A DNA stretch of 64,000 nucleotides from Pycnopodia helianthoides. Lineage: Eukaryota > Echinodermata > Asteroidea > Forcipulatida > Asteriidae. The stretch is taken from positions 2,759,001 through 2,823,000 of the forward strand of contig CM063253.1 in assembly GCA_032158295.1 (NCBI GenBank). Direction: 5' to 3'. A program made the position numbers and the translations under genes. Shown piece by piece: positions 1 through 10,087 of the stretch (its first letter is position 1; every line of letters starts with the position of its first letter). The notes beneath the pieces were generated by a model, which saw nothing but the letters and a program-made list of their open reading frames with translations, was not told where the DNA came from and made no database searches.

Positions 1-210
1 ACTAACTATATTAAGAATTCGTTAAATCAGTGAGTTCGTATTAGGTCAAAGATTGAACTACCATAATTAAGAACGTGCTAGATAATAAACTATATTAAGA
101 ATTCGTTAAATCAGTAAGTTCGTAATTAGGTCAAAGATTGAACTACCATAATTAAGAATGTGTTAGATAATGAACTATATTAAGAGTTCGTTCCTATTAG
201 GTCAAAGATT
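1..210. repeat. 84-85 bp tandem repeat, about 2.5 copies
   Basis: aactatattaagaattcgtt begins units at 4, 88 and (variant) 173. The array may extend beyond the left edge of the window. Confidence 0.85.
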
Positions 211-250
211 GACGATCAAGAGCCACAACAAAACCTAAAAAAGGAGTATA

Positions 251-260
251 GTGACGTCAC
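251..260. promoter_or_regulatory. CRE palindrome
   Basis: GTGACGTCAC is a perfect cAMP-response-element palindrome. There is no gene evidence nearby, so it may be chance. Confidence 0.2.
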
Positions 261-757
261 AGTTGTCTGGTAATACAAGTCAAGCCGAAACAAAATAGTT
301 TCGATTTATCGTTGCTGGACAATAGTCCATTGGGGAAAAGCTTCTGTTTAGGCCAAATTTGAACCGGCATAGGGGGCGACCTCCCCGTGTGTGACAAAAC
401 ACTTCCCGTGAAATTCAATATATTTTTTAGGCTAGGGTTGCCGTTGCGAGTCAATGTCCTGTTTGTTGTTTTGGCTGCATATATAATAAATGCAAAGAAG
501 GATGTTTTTGCTGTTTGTGGGTTGCTGTTTGCACATCATATTCCATGAATAATTTCAAAGACAAGAAGTGTTAACCTTCCCAGAATATGGATCGACTTTT
601 TTTGTGTACATTTCCGCCTCGTGTGTAAAATCAATTGAATTTACTTTAAATATTAAAGTGATCAAGCAGCTATGGTTTTTGTTGGTATTTCTTATCCTGT
701 TCGGCAACTGGTTTTTCCTTATAACAACATTTTTTTAACAGCCATCCCCAGTGGCGT

Positions 758-803
758 GAGGGGGGGGGGCGAGGAGGGGAGGGGGAGGGAGGGGTGCGAT
801 AGC
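758..803. repeat. G-rich tract
   Basis: An 11-base G run followed by gaggagggga-type sequence. Able to form a G-quadruplex on the plus strand. Confidence 0.7.
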
Positions 804-926
804 GAGGGGGAAGTTAAATAAACATTTCGGGAATTTGTATGAGAAGTATTCATCCCAACACATCCAGTTCTGTCTATAAAATAACACGCATTGAAACAAT
901 TGACAGGCACGATGAATTCATTTTCA

Positions 927-1110
927 CTACCTTATAGAGACCGAGAACAAAACAGAAAAGGGATAACAAAGGGTCTCCATAGGGAAATTGCTAAAGACTG
1001 GGTTGCTCCACAAGGAATTTTGTGTACAAAGTCTATTGGGAGATTCTTTAAAACTACATGGACAAAGGAAAGAACAAAAGGTGTCTCCACAGGGATGCAA
1101 ACAATAGAAT
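927..1110. repeat. Dispersed repeat shared with 41372-41545
   Basis: Both segments have gagaccgaggacaaaa-type starts, then ggtctccat, ctaaagactgggt, ttttgtgtacaaagtctat and gtctccacagggtgc in the same order and spacing. Confidence 0.65.
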
Positions 1111-1185
1111 AGGTGTACCTCTGCTTCGGAATTTGGAACAGCGGTCATGCCGGCAATCTGAATGTTTTTTTGGGGTGGGGGCAAA

Positions 1186-1256
1186 CCATCCCATTCCCCT
1201 CCCTCCTCCTCCCCCCTCTCCCCCTCCCTCTCTCCCTCCCCTCCCCCCCCCCACCC
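1186..1256. repeat. C/T-rich homopyrimidine tract
   Basis: About 70 bases of almost pure C and T with mirror-like ccctcc blocks. The open frames over it are compositional artefacts. Confidence 0.8.
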
Positions 1257-1382
1257 CAATGAAAAATGTCTCGCCTCGCCAATGTTTTAACCTCATTCCG
1301 TATGTGATGAGCAGCTAATTTACTTTGTCGTGTTCCGTACACGATAAAAGGAACTCAACATGAGGGAATTAAAAGAGTGGCG

Positions 1383-1527
1383 ACTCGGTCATAAAACGGC
1401 CGTTTCAAACTGACAGGGTCGCGTGGCCGGGCGATAAAGGCCCGAGCCGAAGGCGACGTCCTTTTAGCGCTCGGCCCCCGACCCTACAACGTCAAATTCA
1501 AACGGCCGTTTTTTGAGACCGAATGGC
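1383..1527. repeat. Imperfect inverted repeat with AACGGCCGTTT ends
   Basis: ctcggtcataaaacggccgt at the left and acggccgttttttgagaccg at the right, with GC-rich inner arms around ggcccgagccgaagg. Possibly the end of a transposon. Confidence 0.5.
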
Positions 1528-1763
1528 TGCTCTGTCATGAATACCCTTTTTGTTAGAAAGCGTCAAATTAAAAAGGAAAAGCTGTAATTGAACTTGTCTT
1601 TTGTGTAAGATTTTGTCAGTTCCTGTCCCCCGGCCTTTTTTGCTAGAAAGGGTCAAATTGCATGCAACCCATGTGCGTACAGTAAACTTTACATTGAGTA
1701 AATAATATTGAAAACCAAAAAGCAATACAATACGTAAAACAAAGAAAACAAACGAAGTCATAT

Positions 1764-1857
1764 GCGCAACAAAGAAAACAAATCAAACGTACGCAAAAAA
1801 AGAAAAACTAAATGTGAGCGATAAAGAAAACAAATTAAATGTGCGCAATAAAGAAAG
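1764..1857. repeat. 29-bp A-rich tandem repeat
   Basis: About three and a half units of gcgcaayaaagaaaacaaa with variation. Confidence 0.6.
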
Positions 1858-1885
1858 TGATGCGATAAGCCATGCTGTCCGACAG

Positions 1886-2269
1886 TTAAAGTTAATTACA
1901 GAATTGTTTTTTGCTAACAAAATAGTTGCTGGCAGTGTAAGCACTTTATGTAATCCACCATATACACAAACTGACAAACCTGTAGAAGTTTGAGATCGAT
2001 CGGCCATCTGGGTCACGAGAAAATAGTGAAAAACCGATTACACATTTTGCATGAAATCGTATAGATTCAACAAATGAATAAAACGCTCACTGAGCGATAA
2101 ACTCCAATCGGCAAGTTAGTTTATTCATTTCTCATCAAATATTGCATTTCAGACAGAAATATTTCAAGGGATGTTTTCTACTATCATCATCATTAGACGG
2201 TGTAAGTTTTATGTAAATCTGTGATCAAAAAGTATTTTTGTTCTTACCAATTCTGTAATGTTCCTTTAA
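1886..2269 (+). mobile_element. MITE family A, copy 1 (TTAA target)
   Basis: Ends are ttaaagttaattacagaatt and ...ttctgtaatgttcctttaa. About 384 bases. The central box has gatcgatcggccatctgg and ctcactgagcgataaactc. Same orientation as copies at 23855 and 25229. The left end is more decayed than the right. Confidence 0.75.
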
Positions 2270-2371
2270 CTTGAGCTTTGAGTTTATAATCATAAATCAT
2301 CGGGTCGGTACTGATATTCCTGAGTTTATTTATAGGAATACTTTATAGCCACCCTTTATATGTGTACCTAT

Positions 2372-3370
2372 AAAGATGGGTTGCTAATACAACCCTCCAT
2401 TCATGAATGCATGCATGAACATTATTTCCATTTATAGTTGAGGTATTCCGTTACGCTTATAGGTTCCGGTGACTATAGGAAAACAAGTAACCAAACACTG
2501 TGAGATGAGAGCAGTATTTACAGACTAATAAGAGGCACCTACGGACATGTCATCATTTGGGTAACTAAGGGGGCACGAGCCCCCCCCCCTTGATGTCAGT
2601 GCCCCCCCCCTCCTCCCAGTGCACCCATTTGAAATCTGTACTTTTAGATCAAAACATACCCGAATAAAAGTTACATTTTATGAGTTTTTATGTTGTAATT
2701 TCAGAGTTTTGTTAACCATTTTTCTTTACAAGCATACACCTTTGTTTTACCTCCACAGTAAAAAGAAGGGCTGCTATTACAATATTCTATTCATGAATAT
2801 TATGCATGAACATTATTTCCAATTATAGTTGAGGTATTTTGTTACGCATATGGGTTCCGGTGACTACGGGCAAAAAAAAGAAGTAACCAAACACTGTGAG
2901 ATGAGTGTAGTATTTACAGTTTGATAAGAGGCACTACGGACATGTCATCATTGGGGTAACTAAGGGGGAACGAGCCCCCCCCCCCTCTCGTAATTTTCGT
3001 GTGTCCCCCCCCCCACCTCCCAGTGCACCCATTTGAAATCTTAACTTTTTAGATCAAAACTACGTAAAACAAGAAGTAACCAAACACTGCGAGATGAGTG
3101 TAGTATTTACAGTTTGATAAGAGGCACCTACGGACATGTCATCATTGAGGTAATTAAGAGGGCACCAGCCCCCCCCCCCTTAATGTCCGTGCCCCCCCCC
3201 ACCTCCTTCCAGTGCACCCACTTGAAAATCTGTACCTTTCAGATCAAAATATACGAATAAGAAGTTTACATTTGATGAGTTTTTATGTAGTAATTGTCAG
3301 TGTTTATTAACTACTTTTCTTTACATGCAGACAAGGTTGTTTTTACCTCCACGGCAGAAGTATCTTATGT
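2372..3370. repeat. Tandemly repeated 390-bp unit with C runs
   Basis: Shared order in each unit: ttatagttgaggta, ggttccggtgacta, aaccaaacactg, ggacatgtcatcat, a C run, cagtgcacccat, tagatcaaaac, atgagtttttatgt. Units begin near 2372 and 2762. The third is shortened and starts inside the unit near 3068. Confidence 0.8.
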
Positions 3371-3792
3371 AGTATAAATGGCATAACAGGAGTGCTCAAA
3401 ATGGGCTTGTTTAAGACCAAATGCAAACGGAAGACACAGTTTTAATTGACCAGAAGTGACCAGGGAAAAAATGGCGCACCCCCTTTTGTCACCCCCTTAA
3501 AAAATTTCAGCCAGGTTTCGGTGCAGAGAGTCATCCTTTGCGTCTATATAGCTTATGACATAGGAAGCAAATCCCAAATGAGTGAGAGTATAGGATTACC
3601 ACTCTAGATTTATTCAAGGAATAACTAATGAAACATCGATGTGTCATTCTATTGCCTTGGCACGCATCGAATACTATTTACAAATGCAGGGTTACATCTC
3701 GGCTCTTTAGAAATCGAAAAGTGCAAAGAAGAAGTCTACATTTTGGGGTTAGGCGTTAGCTTTTTAATGACCACCACAGGCATACACTCAAC

Positions 3793-3995
3793 GAAAAAAG
3801 GTACTGAGTCAGAATTGACTCAGAAATTGGTCCGTCTAGGGTGGGCACGACTCATTACCGGGTCAGCATGAGCCGTTTGAGGGTCAGCATGAGCCGTTTG
3901 AGGGTCAGCATGACCCGTTTGAGGGTCAGCATGACCCGTTTGAGGGTCAGTATTTACTAGAAACCCGAGTCAGCAACATGTTTTTGACTCTGATC
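3793..3995. mobile_element. GGGTCA-rich element family J, copy 1
   Basis: gagtcagaattgactcagaa starts the element and gagtcagc..tgactctg ends it. Between them are five 21-base tandem repeats (3860-3950) built on gggtcagcatgacccgtttga. Confidence 0.6.
3860..3955 (+). repeat. 21-bp tandem array with palindromic GGGTCA sites
   Basis: Five gggtcag starts at 3860, 3881, 3902, 3923 and 3944. In two units the sequence GGGTCAGCATGACCC (3902-3916, 3923-3937) is a perfect palindrome with a 3-base spacer. Confidence 0.9.
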
Positions 3996-5154
3996 TGCGG
4001 GGAATGCAATATTGACCAGGAACAGGATCTACTTTTCCTGTGTTATAGGTTTGTTCTTTGAGAAACTTGTCTATAGCTGTTTATTCTACATTCCGCGGGA
4101 GGTAGGAAATCGGCCGGGACTACTACTTTTGCTTAATTATAGTGGATCGAGAGGACTTCTCTTTGTTTAACTTCACTGCCGCGGAGTGAGTTCTTCATTG
4201 GTCTCAACGTCAGTCGACTAGCCTGTTCTAGACATGTTATCGTCAGGAGACTGAAGAGTGAAGAGACGAGTCAGTTCTCTGTGTCAGTTATGATCCTGTA
4301 CTTTTTAAAGTCAGCAATATTGACAGCCATAATTATACACAGCGACTACAAGTTTACTGAGTTGACAATACACGTATTCGTCATTTCCGATCACTCATTT
4401 AGTCTAATTAGTGACGTCATTAAGTACGTAAATGTTGAGGGATTGCAGGAAAGAGGTCCAAACTCGCACAGCTTCGTTTTCACGGTGACCTTTCTAACTT
4501 ACAGTGAGGGGGAAACAATTTTTTTTTTTGTTAAAGAAAATATTGAATGACTTTGTGATCATTGATCGTCTTAGACTTTAGAGGGGGCCCTTTATATTAG
4601 CCCTGAATGATGACGTCGGATGTTGAGGCTATACCGATTAATAACAATATACCTCCTCCCTTTTTAAAAATGCTTTGACTTTAATGAAAACCGCATCACC
4701 TGGATAAGTGTCGATTGTGAGTATGACTTGTTTTTTTTCCCAGAAAACTCCAACGCAACATCTTTGTGCTCAAGCCCCCTTGAGACATTATGAAAAATAA
4801 TCAGAATGGATCGAAAAATGAGGCATCGAGGGTTGCCATGAATAAACAAACGGACACCTGTACATCGTGGTGTATCGGTTTACATTCTCGTTGAAGATGG
4901 CTGTAGGGTTTTAGTGCGCGCCGCCCGCAGTGACACATCGCTGAGGTGAGAGAAAAACAATGATTCCAACGATGCGAATCGACCGATATTTGTGGAGGTT
5001 GAGGTCATACACCAAACAAGATGTCGTGGGTGTGGGAGGAGAGGGGAGGGACGGGGAGGGTAGGAGCGGTGTTGGAAGACCGCTTTATTATACAAGAAGA
5101 AGAGTGATTGTTTGGAATGATGATGGCTTCAAGGCTGCCATGCATCCAAACCCA
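3996..5154. other. No supported feature
   Basis: Mixed single-copy-looking sequence with a purine-rich patch at 5030-5070. An 89-codon frame at 4281-4550 and a 110-codon frame at 4960-5292 have no homology I recognise and no splice support. Confidence 0.4.
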
Positions 5155-5590
5155 GCGCCGAATGGTTATGAACTAATAATAATAATGATGGCTCGTAAAA
5201 TTATAGCGTTCCCATATCCGTCACTTCAATGGCGCTCAAGGCGCTTCAACATTCAGTATTTTATTGCAAGGTATTGTGGAGCTACGTTCTGAAGTATTAG
5301 ACCTATTCCTTTACGTAGCACCATGTAATGTTAATTACAAGGTGCTGTGGTGCAATATGCTGCCGATCAAACCAGGAACACCGGGGCAAACCCCTTCTCT
5401 TTTCGCTATTAAGTGCACTGGGTTCTTTTACGTGGATTACACAACACACAGAACCATACAGCTTTACGTCCCATCCGGAAGACGCAGCACTAATGGTTAA
5501 GTGTCTTGCTTAAAAGGACACAAGTGTCACGACCGGGACTCGAACCCACACTCTGCTGAACAGAAACACCAGAGCTTGAGTCTCTTTAAA
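5155..5590 (-). mobile_element. tRNA-derived SINE, minus orientation
   Basis: The reverse complement starts near 5580 with a tRNA-like head and B box GTTCGAGTCCCGG. It continues through a body with gacacttgtgtcc and gtaaaagaacccagtgc, and ends near 5160 with gcgccttgagcg and an (ATT)n tail. The head, body and tail order identifies a SINE like those known from echinoderms. Confidence 0.7.
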
Positions 5591-6060
5591 AAAAAAAAAC
5601 ACTATCGAAGCAGAGTTCAACGAGCAAGCTAGGCCTACAATCATTGGCGTTTACATAACTGACTACACAGCTTAATTAATCCTGCGAGCTTCATGTTAGA
5701 TGTCACATTTACACTACTCATTCTAAAGGGCATCGGTAGCCAACAGCCATAAAGGAAAAACGCACTGTTTGCACCAATCAAAGACATTAGCTCACATCTT
5801 CTTGACGTTATTTGTTCTCTTCTGAGAAATTACTTCTTCTCAGGAGACTAGCTGGGTTTTTTTTCTTTCTCTTTTAAGTATAATGACCCCAGAGATTTGT
5901 AATTAAACGCGCATTGGGGTCAAGTATTCACCCAGCTGAACAGCCTGAGAAAAGTGAAATTTGTCCCGTGTGTTTGCGTTGACATGAGGATAGACTACTC
6001 AACATAATGCAATTATTTGATAACAAACACAATTAGTTGACTTGGTTTAGAAGTACAGCA

Positions 6061-6419
6061 ACATTCGATAGTGTAATCATTTTGAGAAATATTTTCAATT
6101 AAAAATAATGTGGATATGAGAAAATAATGTCAGTTTTTATCCCCCCAAAATTTGAATCTGAGAAATGTTTTTGTAAGAAACGTTTCTCAGATCGTGTATT
6201 CCTATTGGGGATTATTCTTTATGCGTGGACATAATTCGCTGCGGATTTTAGCGATATTTCCAAAACGTGGACATGACCGCTCCAGTTTCGGCGGAATCTC
6301 AAAAACGCCACCACATTTTAAAAAAATTTAACAGGTTGGTTTTATTGTATATTATCTACATTCATATAAGATTAAAACAATCAAACGGTCCCAAAAACCA
6401 AAGATACTTTGCCTTTAAT
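6061..6419. mobile_element. MITE family H, copy 1 (left end lost)
   Basis: Shares cccaaaatttgaatctgaga, gtattcctattggggattat and tctacattcatataagatta with the copy at 15742-16118. It ends gatactttgcctttaa. Confidence 0.65.
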
Positions 6420-6466
6420 CACAACAGATGTTTTATTTTCGAAAGCTAAACAATTCCTACTTTTTT

Positions 6467-6472
6467 TTTATT
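6467..6472 (-). promoter_or_regulatory. AATAAA polyadenylation signal candidate
   Basis: AATAAA on the minus strand inside an A-rich run, 57 bases downstream of the TGA at 6529-6531. Confidence 0.35.
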
Positions 6473-6528
6473 CAGTCTCATCGTGGAGGGTGCAACATGG
6501 GGGGTCACCACTTCCTGCATTTATCACA

Positions 6529-6753
6529 TCAACAAGAAACATAGCCTATATGTATGAACCCAAATGCCAAACTCGCTGGTGTAAACACTTCAGAGACAGG
6601 AAACCGTACCGCTAATGAGCCAGAGGTACGGCCACCAAACTGAAAGTCATCCTCCCCTGCTGACGCAAATCGAGGATCTTCTACAAGAACACCTCCTTGC
6701 ACACGAAAAACATCCACTAATTGGAGTAACCTTTCAGTCAAGATGTCGTGCCT
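6529..6753 (-). CDS. Possible last exon of an unidentified gene
   Basis: The minus strand is open for about 74 codons and ends in TGA at 6529-6531. It contains TERLLQLVDVFRVQGGVLVE then DPRFASAGEDDFQFGGRTSG then SLAVRFPVSEVFTPASLAFG. There is no ATG, so it would have to be an internal or terminal exon. An AATAAA signal follows at 6472-6467, about 57 bases past the stop, which fits a terminal exon. Its codon mix looks protein-like but I recognise no family and could not fix the acceptor. It has the same strand as the first exon at 14279-14422 and could belong to that gene. It could also be a decayed fragment. Confidence 0.35.
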   Translation of the reverse strand, partial: RHDILTERLLQLVDVFRVQGGVLVEDPRFASAGEDDFQFGGRTSGSLAVRFPVSEVFTPASLAFGFIHIGYVSC

Positions 6754-7258
6754 TCAACCGCCAGCGCTCTTAAGTTTGGAAGGTAGTGCATTCTGCTGTA
6801 CCAGACAGGCCCCTATAGTGGATGATGTACATCCTTACGGACTGTGAAGGGGGTAACCCTGTTTCAGCCCCAGGAGTAGGCGGCAACGTGCCCCTGGTGT
6901 CAGTTGATTTGGGTAAAAGCCCAAATCAGTTAAGTGTAGCCCTTTCCTTGATGTGGCCGTTTGAGTTGGGCGATATCTCATTAATTTTTTTTTAAAACAG
7001 TGGTCCGCTGGACAAAGGGTTAAGTTGAAACACATGAGAACCAGAGTCAAAAATTGTGCCCTGGTGGTCCGGCTGGCTACAGTTCAGTGTTGATGAAAAA
7101 GATCCCAACTTCATTTTAAATATCTAGTGGATTAGTGAAGCATAACTGGTCTTGCTGGACAGTCACTAAAACAGATAAAGGCAAACCATGTCACCCCGCA
7201 AACAACTCTTTGTATGGGTCTTACATGAAGAAATGGCTTCTTATTTCTTATAAGATAA

Positions 7259-7460
7259 GGGCCCAATTTTCATAGAGCTGCTTAAGCACAAAAAGTAGCT
7301 AAGCACAACAAAATTATGCTTAATACCAGAATGAGGTTACCGGCCAAAATACTATGTCACTTTAACAATTTGTGACTGGTATCCTGCTGATTGCTGCTTA
7401 GTAGAAAATTGTTAAGCAATATTTTCTGCTTATTAAGCAGCTCTATATGAAATTGGGCCC
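7259..7460. mobile_element. MITE family C, copy 1
   Basis: About 200 bases, near-palindromic: gggcccaattttcatagagc at the left, gctctatatgaaattgggcc at the right. The middle contains ttatgctta, gaggttaccggcc and gactggtatcctgctgat. Confidence 0.8.
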
Positions 7461-8312
7461 ATGTGGGCATTATCCGGAAGGGGATATTGCGTACTAAATA
7501 ATATTTTGTACTGAACAATATTATCCAAAAGTATGATTACAGATAGATTCATGCACAAGGTAGAAATTGTGATCTGACTTGATTTGAGTGTATAGCTGGT
7601 CGTGAGGCTCCCCGAGTCCATTGTCTGGTACCCAGAGTCACACGTTGGTTTTTTCTGCAGTATGAACTAACATGGTCACGGCGGAGACAGGGCACTATAC
7701 TCAACCTCGTCCTCATGGTTTACTTTATTTCCAATCATGTTTACAATAGTAAACACTGGGAGGGAAACTCCTTACTTGGACCCTGATTGGGCAAAACCAA
7801 ATGTTAACCTTTGTCAAAACAGCCGGCCGGCAACCAATGTACAAACAGGCTATTAAATCTGGTACCAGACCACGAGACCATGACGAAGATGTGAACTTCG
7901 AAAAGCAGCCAGACTATTCTAATTTGCATACGTATCCAAACAATTTGGATATGCAAATGATCCAATACCAGTGTGAGAGAGCGGTCAACCTGGCACTGCT
8001 CGACACACCCTGGGGACGAGGTTGGGCACTAAACAGCTCAATAGATACTTGACATCAATATCATGTTGAATAGCTGGTTTTTTTTGTTATCACTTAAGAC
8101 CTTCTATACACCCACTACAACAATCAGCTGATGTATTATCTTTACTCAAAAGCTACAAACATCATTGTCCAATTCATCTTTCATGATACATAAATCAGAG
8201 ACCAAACGATTCATCTCCAGGAAACAACTACTACCCTAGAGTCAATATTATTGACTTTAAAAATAATAAAGACAATGACAGTGAATATCACATAAAATAT
8301 TGCTGGATTTAC

Positions 8313-8449
8313 GGTAAAGAATCGACTGGATCCAGGGGCGTAAAAGCTGCTGCTACAAGGGGTCCGGCAATTCCCTCAAGGAGCTTAGCCCACACAGTCA
8401 ACTTCTTATCTCTCATTCGATACAAATTAATGCTTGGCCAGGAAATCAT
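8313..8449 (-). other. Exon-like open segment, strand uncertain
   Basis: On the minus strand the frame between stops reads YRMRDKKLTVWAKLLEGIAG then PLVAAAFTPLDPVDSL, with a possible donor CC|gtaaat at the low end. It lies within the span of the putative gene 14422-6529. The plus strand is also open here (GKESTGSRGVKAAATRG...), so the evidence does not settle the strand. No family is recognised. Confidence 0.22.
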
Positions 8450-8633
8450 GTAGGAGGATGTTAAAGGGCTTTCTTAATGACGGTAAAAGAGTTTTAGTCA
8501 AAATGTCATTGCAATTATCAAAATGTCATTATGATTATCATAACGATTATGACACAGTGTATAGGTACCAGGTGAACACATTCAAAGATGTAAAATAATT
8601 GATGAACAAGAATAGTAAAATCATATACTTTTT

Positions 8634-8742
8634 GGTTTTACCGATGTGTGTAAAACGCCATGTATACTCAGTACTTTCCAGGACTCGGGAAAGTACATTA
8701 GTATAACAGTGCATTACACACATCGGTGTATGGGTAAAACCA
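8634..8742. mobile_element. Inverted pair of SINE tails
   Basis: Two copies of the SINE tail found at 41928-42000 face each other: ttttaccgatgtgtgtaa on the left and ttacacacatcggtgtatgg on the right, around cttt..gggaaagtac. The result is an imperfect hairpin of about 110 bases. Confidence 0.5.
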
Positions 8743-8884
8743 AATAATATTCTTAATCCCTAATGAAAATTCATTAAAATCTATTAAGAATAACCTCACC
8801 AACATGGAGTATGGTTTATAAAAATGATACAGACGGCTGAAAGAGACTACTGCACTTCAGTTGCTTTTTGCATCTCACTTCGAG

Positions 8885-9013
8885 ACAGAAGGACGACAAG
8901 TGGGCTGGCAGAGGAAAAGGCGGGAAGACAAAGGATGGACGGGACTAGAGTTTGTCAATGCACAAAGGGCAGTGGAGGACAGAGAGGCATGGAGAAAGAT
9001 TGTTATTGGTTAA
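8885..9013 (+). pseudogene. 3' end of a LINE reverse-transcriptase ORF (fragment)
   Basis: The plus strand reads GWTGLEFVNAQRAVEDREAW then RKIVIG and a TAA at 9011-9013. The pattern W..LE.A.AQRA.EDR..WR is typical of the C-terminus of non-LTR retrotransposon polyproteins. The upstream part of the LINE is missing (5' truncation). A 21-base piece starting gggcagtggagg is repeated at about 8969 and 9022. Confidence 0.6.
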
Positions 9014-9061
9014 GAACAGAGGGCAGTGGAGGACAGAGAGGAAAAGAGAAAGGTTAATGGT

Positions 9062-9508
9062 GTGTCGTGGCCGAGCGGTCTAGTGTGGAGAACTCAAGTT
9101 CTGTTATTTTCGAATCCGGGGGTCGATTTCACGAAACTCTTCCTAACTCAGGACTAGTCTAGGCAATGCTAAGAGATAGGACTAGTCCTAAGATAGGACC
9201 AGTACTTAGGACTATAGTCCTATCTCTAAGCATTGCCTAGGACTAGTCCTAAGTTAGGAAGAGTTTTGTGAAATCGACCCCTGGGCTGGTCAGTTGCGAC
9301 ACTTTGTGTCCTTGAGCAAGGCACTTTATCATAATTGCTCCTCTCCCTCCGGGAGTACAAATGGGTCACCGGCGAGAGCCGGGGAGGAACATGCAATGGA
9401 CTGTCATCCTGTCCAGGGGGGGAATAGAAATATTCTCTGAGTTGTTTAATGCCAATGAAACCGGATATAAACACCGGTCTGATGAGCCATATTGGCCTGG
9501 GGCAGACT
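9062..9508 (+). mobile_element. tRNA-derived SINE interrupted by a palindromic MITE
   Basis: The head gtcgtggccgagcggtctag resembles a tRNA-Leu/Ser D arm, and ttcgaatcc the B box. After the MITE at 9119-9281 the body resumes with gcgacactttgtgtccttga and continues through ggtcaccggcgagagccgg. The split shows the order of insertion: SINE first, MITE second. Confidence 0.65.
9119..9281. mobile_element. Palindromic MITE nested in a SINE
   Basis: Near-perfect inverted repeat over its whole length: ggggtcgatttcac (9119-9132) at the left end against gtgaaatcgacccc (9268-9281) at the right. The arms repeat ggactagtcctaag-type blocks towards the centre. The whole element could form one long hairpin. 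Confidence 0.75.
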
Positions 9509-9738
9509 TTACATCTATTGAAGTCACTAGTGAGGTTAGGGGTGAGATGATGATGGATGACGAAGAAACAAGGTCAGGTTAGCCACAACGGTACTGACCA
9601 TGAATCGGTATGCAAATATGCAAATATGCAAATAAACAAATAATGGGCGTTCCCATTCTCGATTGATGAAGACCGCTTCGTAAGACTGAAGATATCTCCA
9701 GTCGGTGTGAATGAAAGTTTCATAGCCAGTCCGTTGCT

Positions 9739-10087
9739 TTAAAGATATACAATACAGGATTGGTAAGGATAAAAAACATCATAGTTCAATTTTAGTCTGA
9801 AAGCTTACTTGCTATGACGTTCATACTAGAACCATTTCTTTCCGTGAAATGAAGTCATGTTCGAGAAAATGGTATCTGAAAACATTTTTTTTGTAAACGC
9901 AACAGCTGATTCCAGTTGTTTACAAACACAATTAAGGACAAATGTGTTGACATGCTGATCATTGTGTATGGTTTTTCGATATTTTCTCCTGGCCCACACA
10001 ACGGATTATGGTTGATCACAAAAAACATAAACACTGTCTGCGACTATTTTGTCAGCTCTACCAATCCTGTATTAATAATACCTTTGA
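9739..10087 (+). mobile_element. MITE family B, copy 1
   Basis: Left end ttaaagatatacaatacagg, right end aatcctgtattaataatacc. Internal landmarks are ttcatactagaacc, gttcgagaaaatgg and aaacactgtctgcgactatt. Confidence 0.65.

Noticed and set aside
891..1342. Overlapping open frames with Pro- or Gly-rich stretches
   Set aside because: They are translations of the C/T-rich tract and its complement.
4281..4550. An 89-codon plus-strand frame
   Set aside because: Hydrophobic and AT-driven, with no homology, no splice sites and no promoter or polyadenylation support.
9062..9120. tRNA-Leu or tRNA-Ser gene
   Set aside because: The A-box region is good, but the anticodon and T arms do not fold and a SINE body follows.
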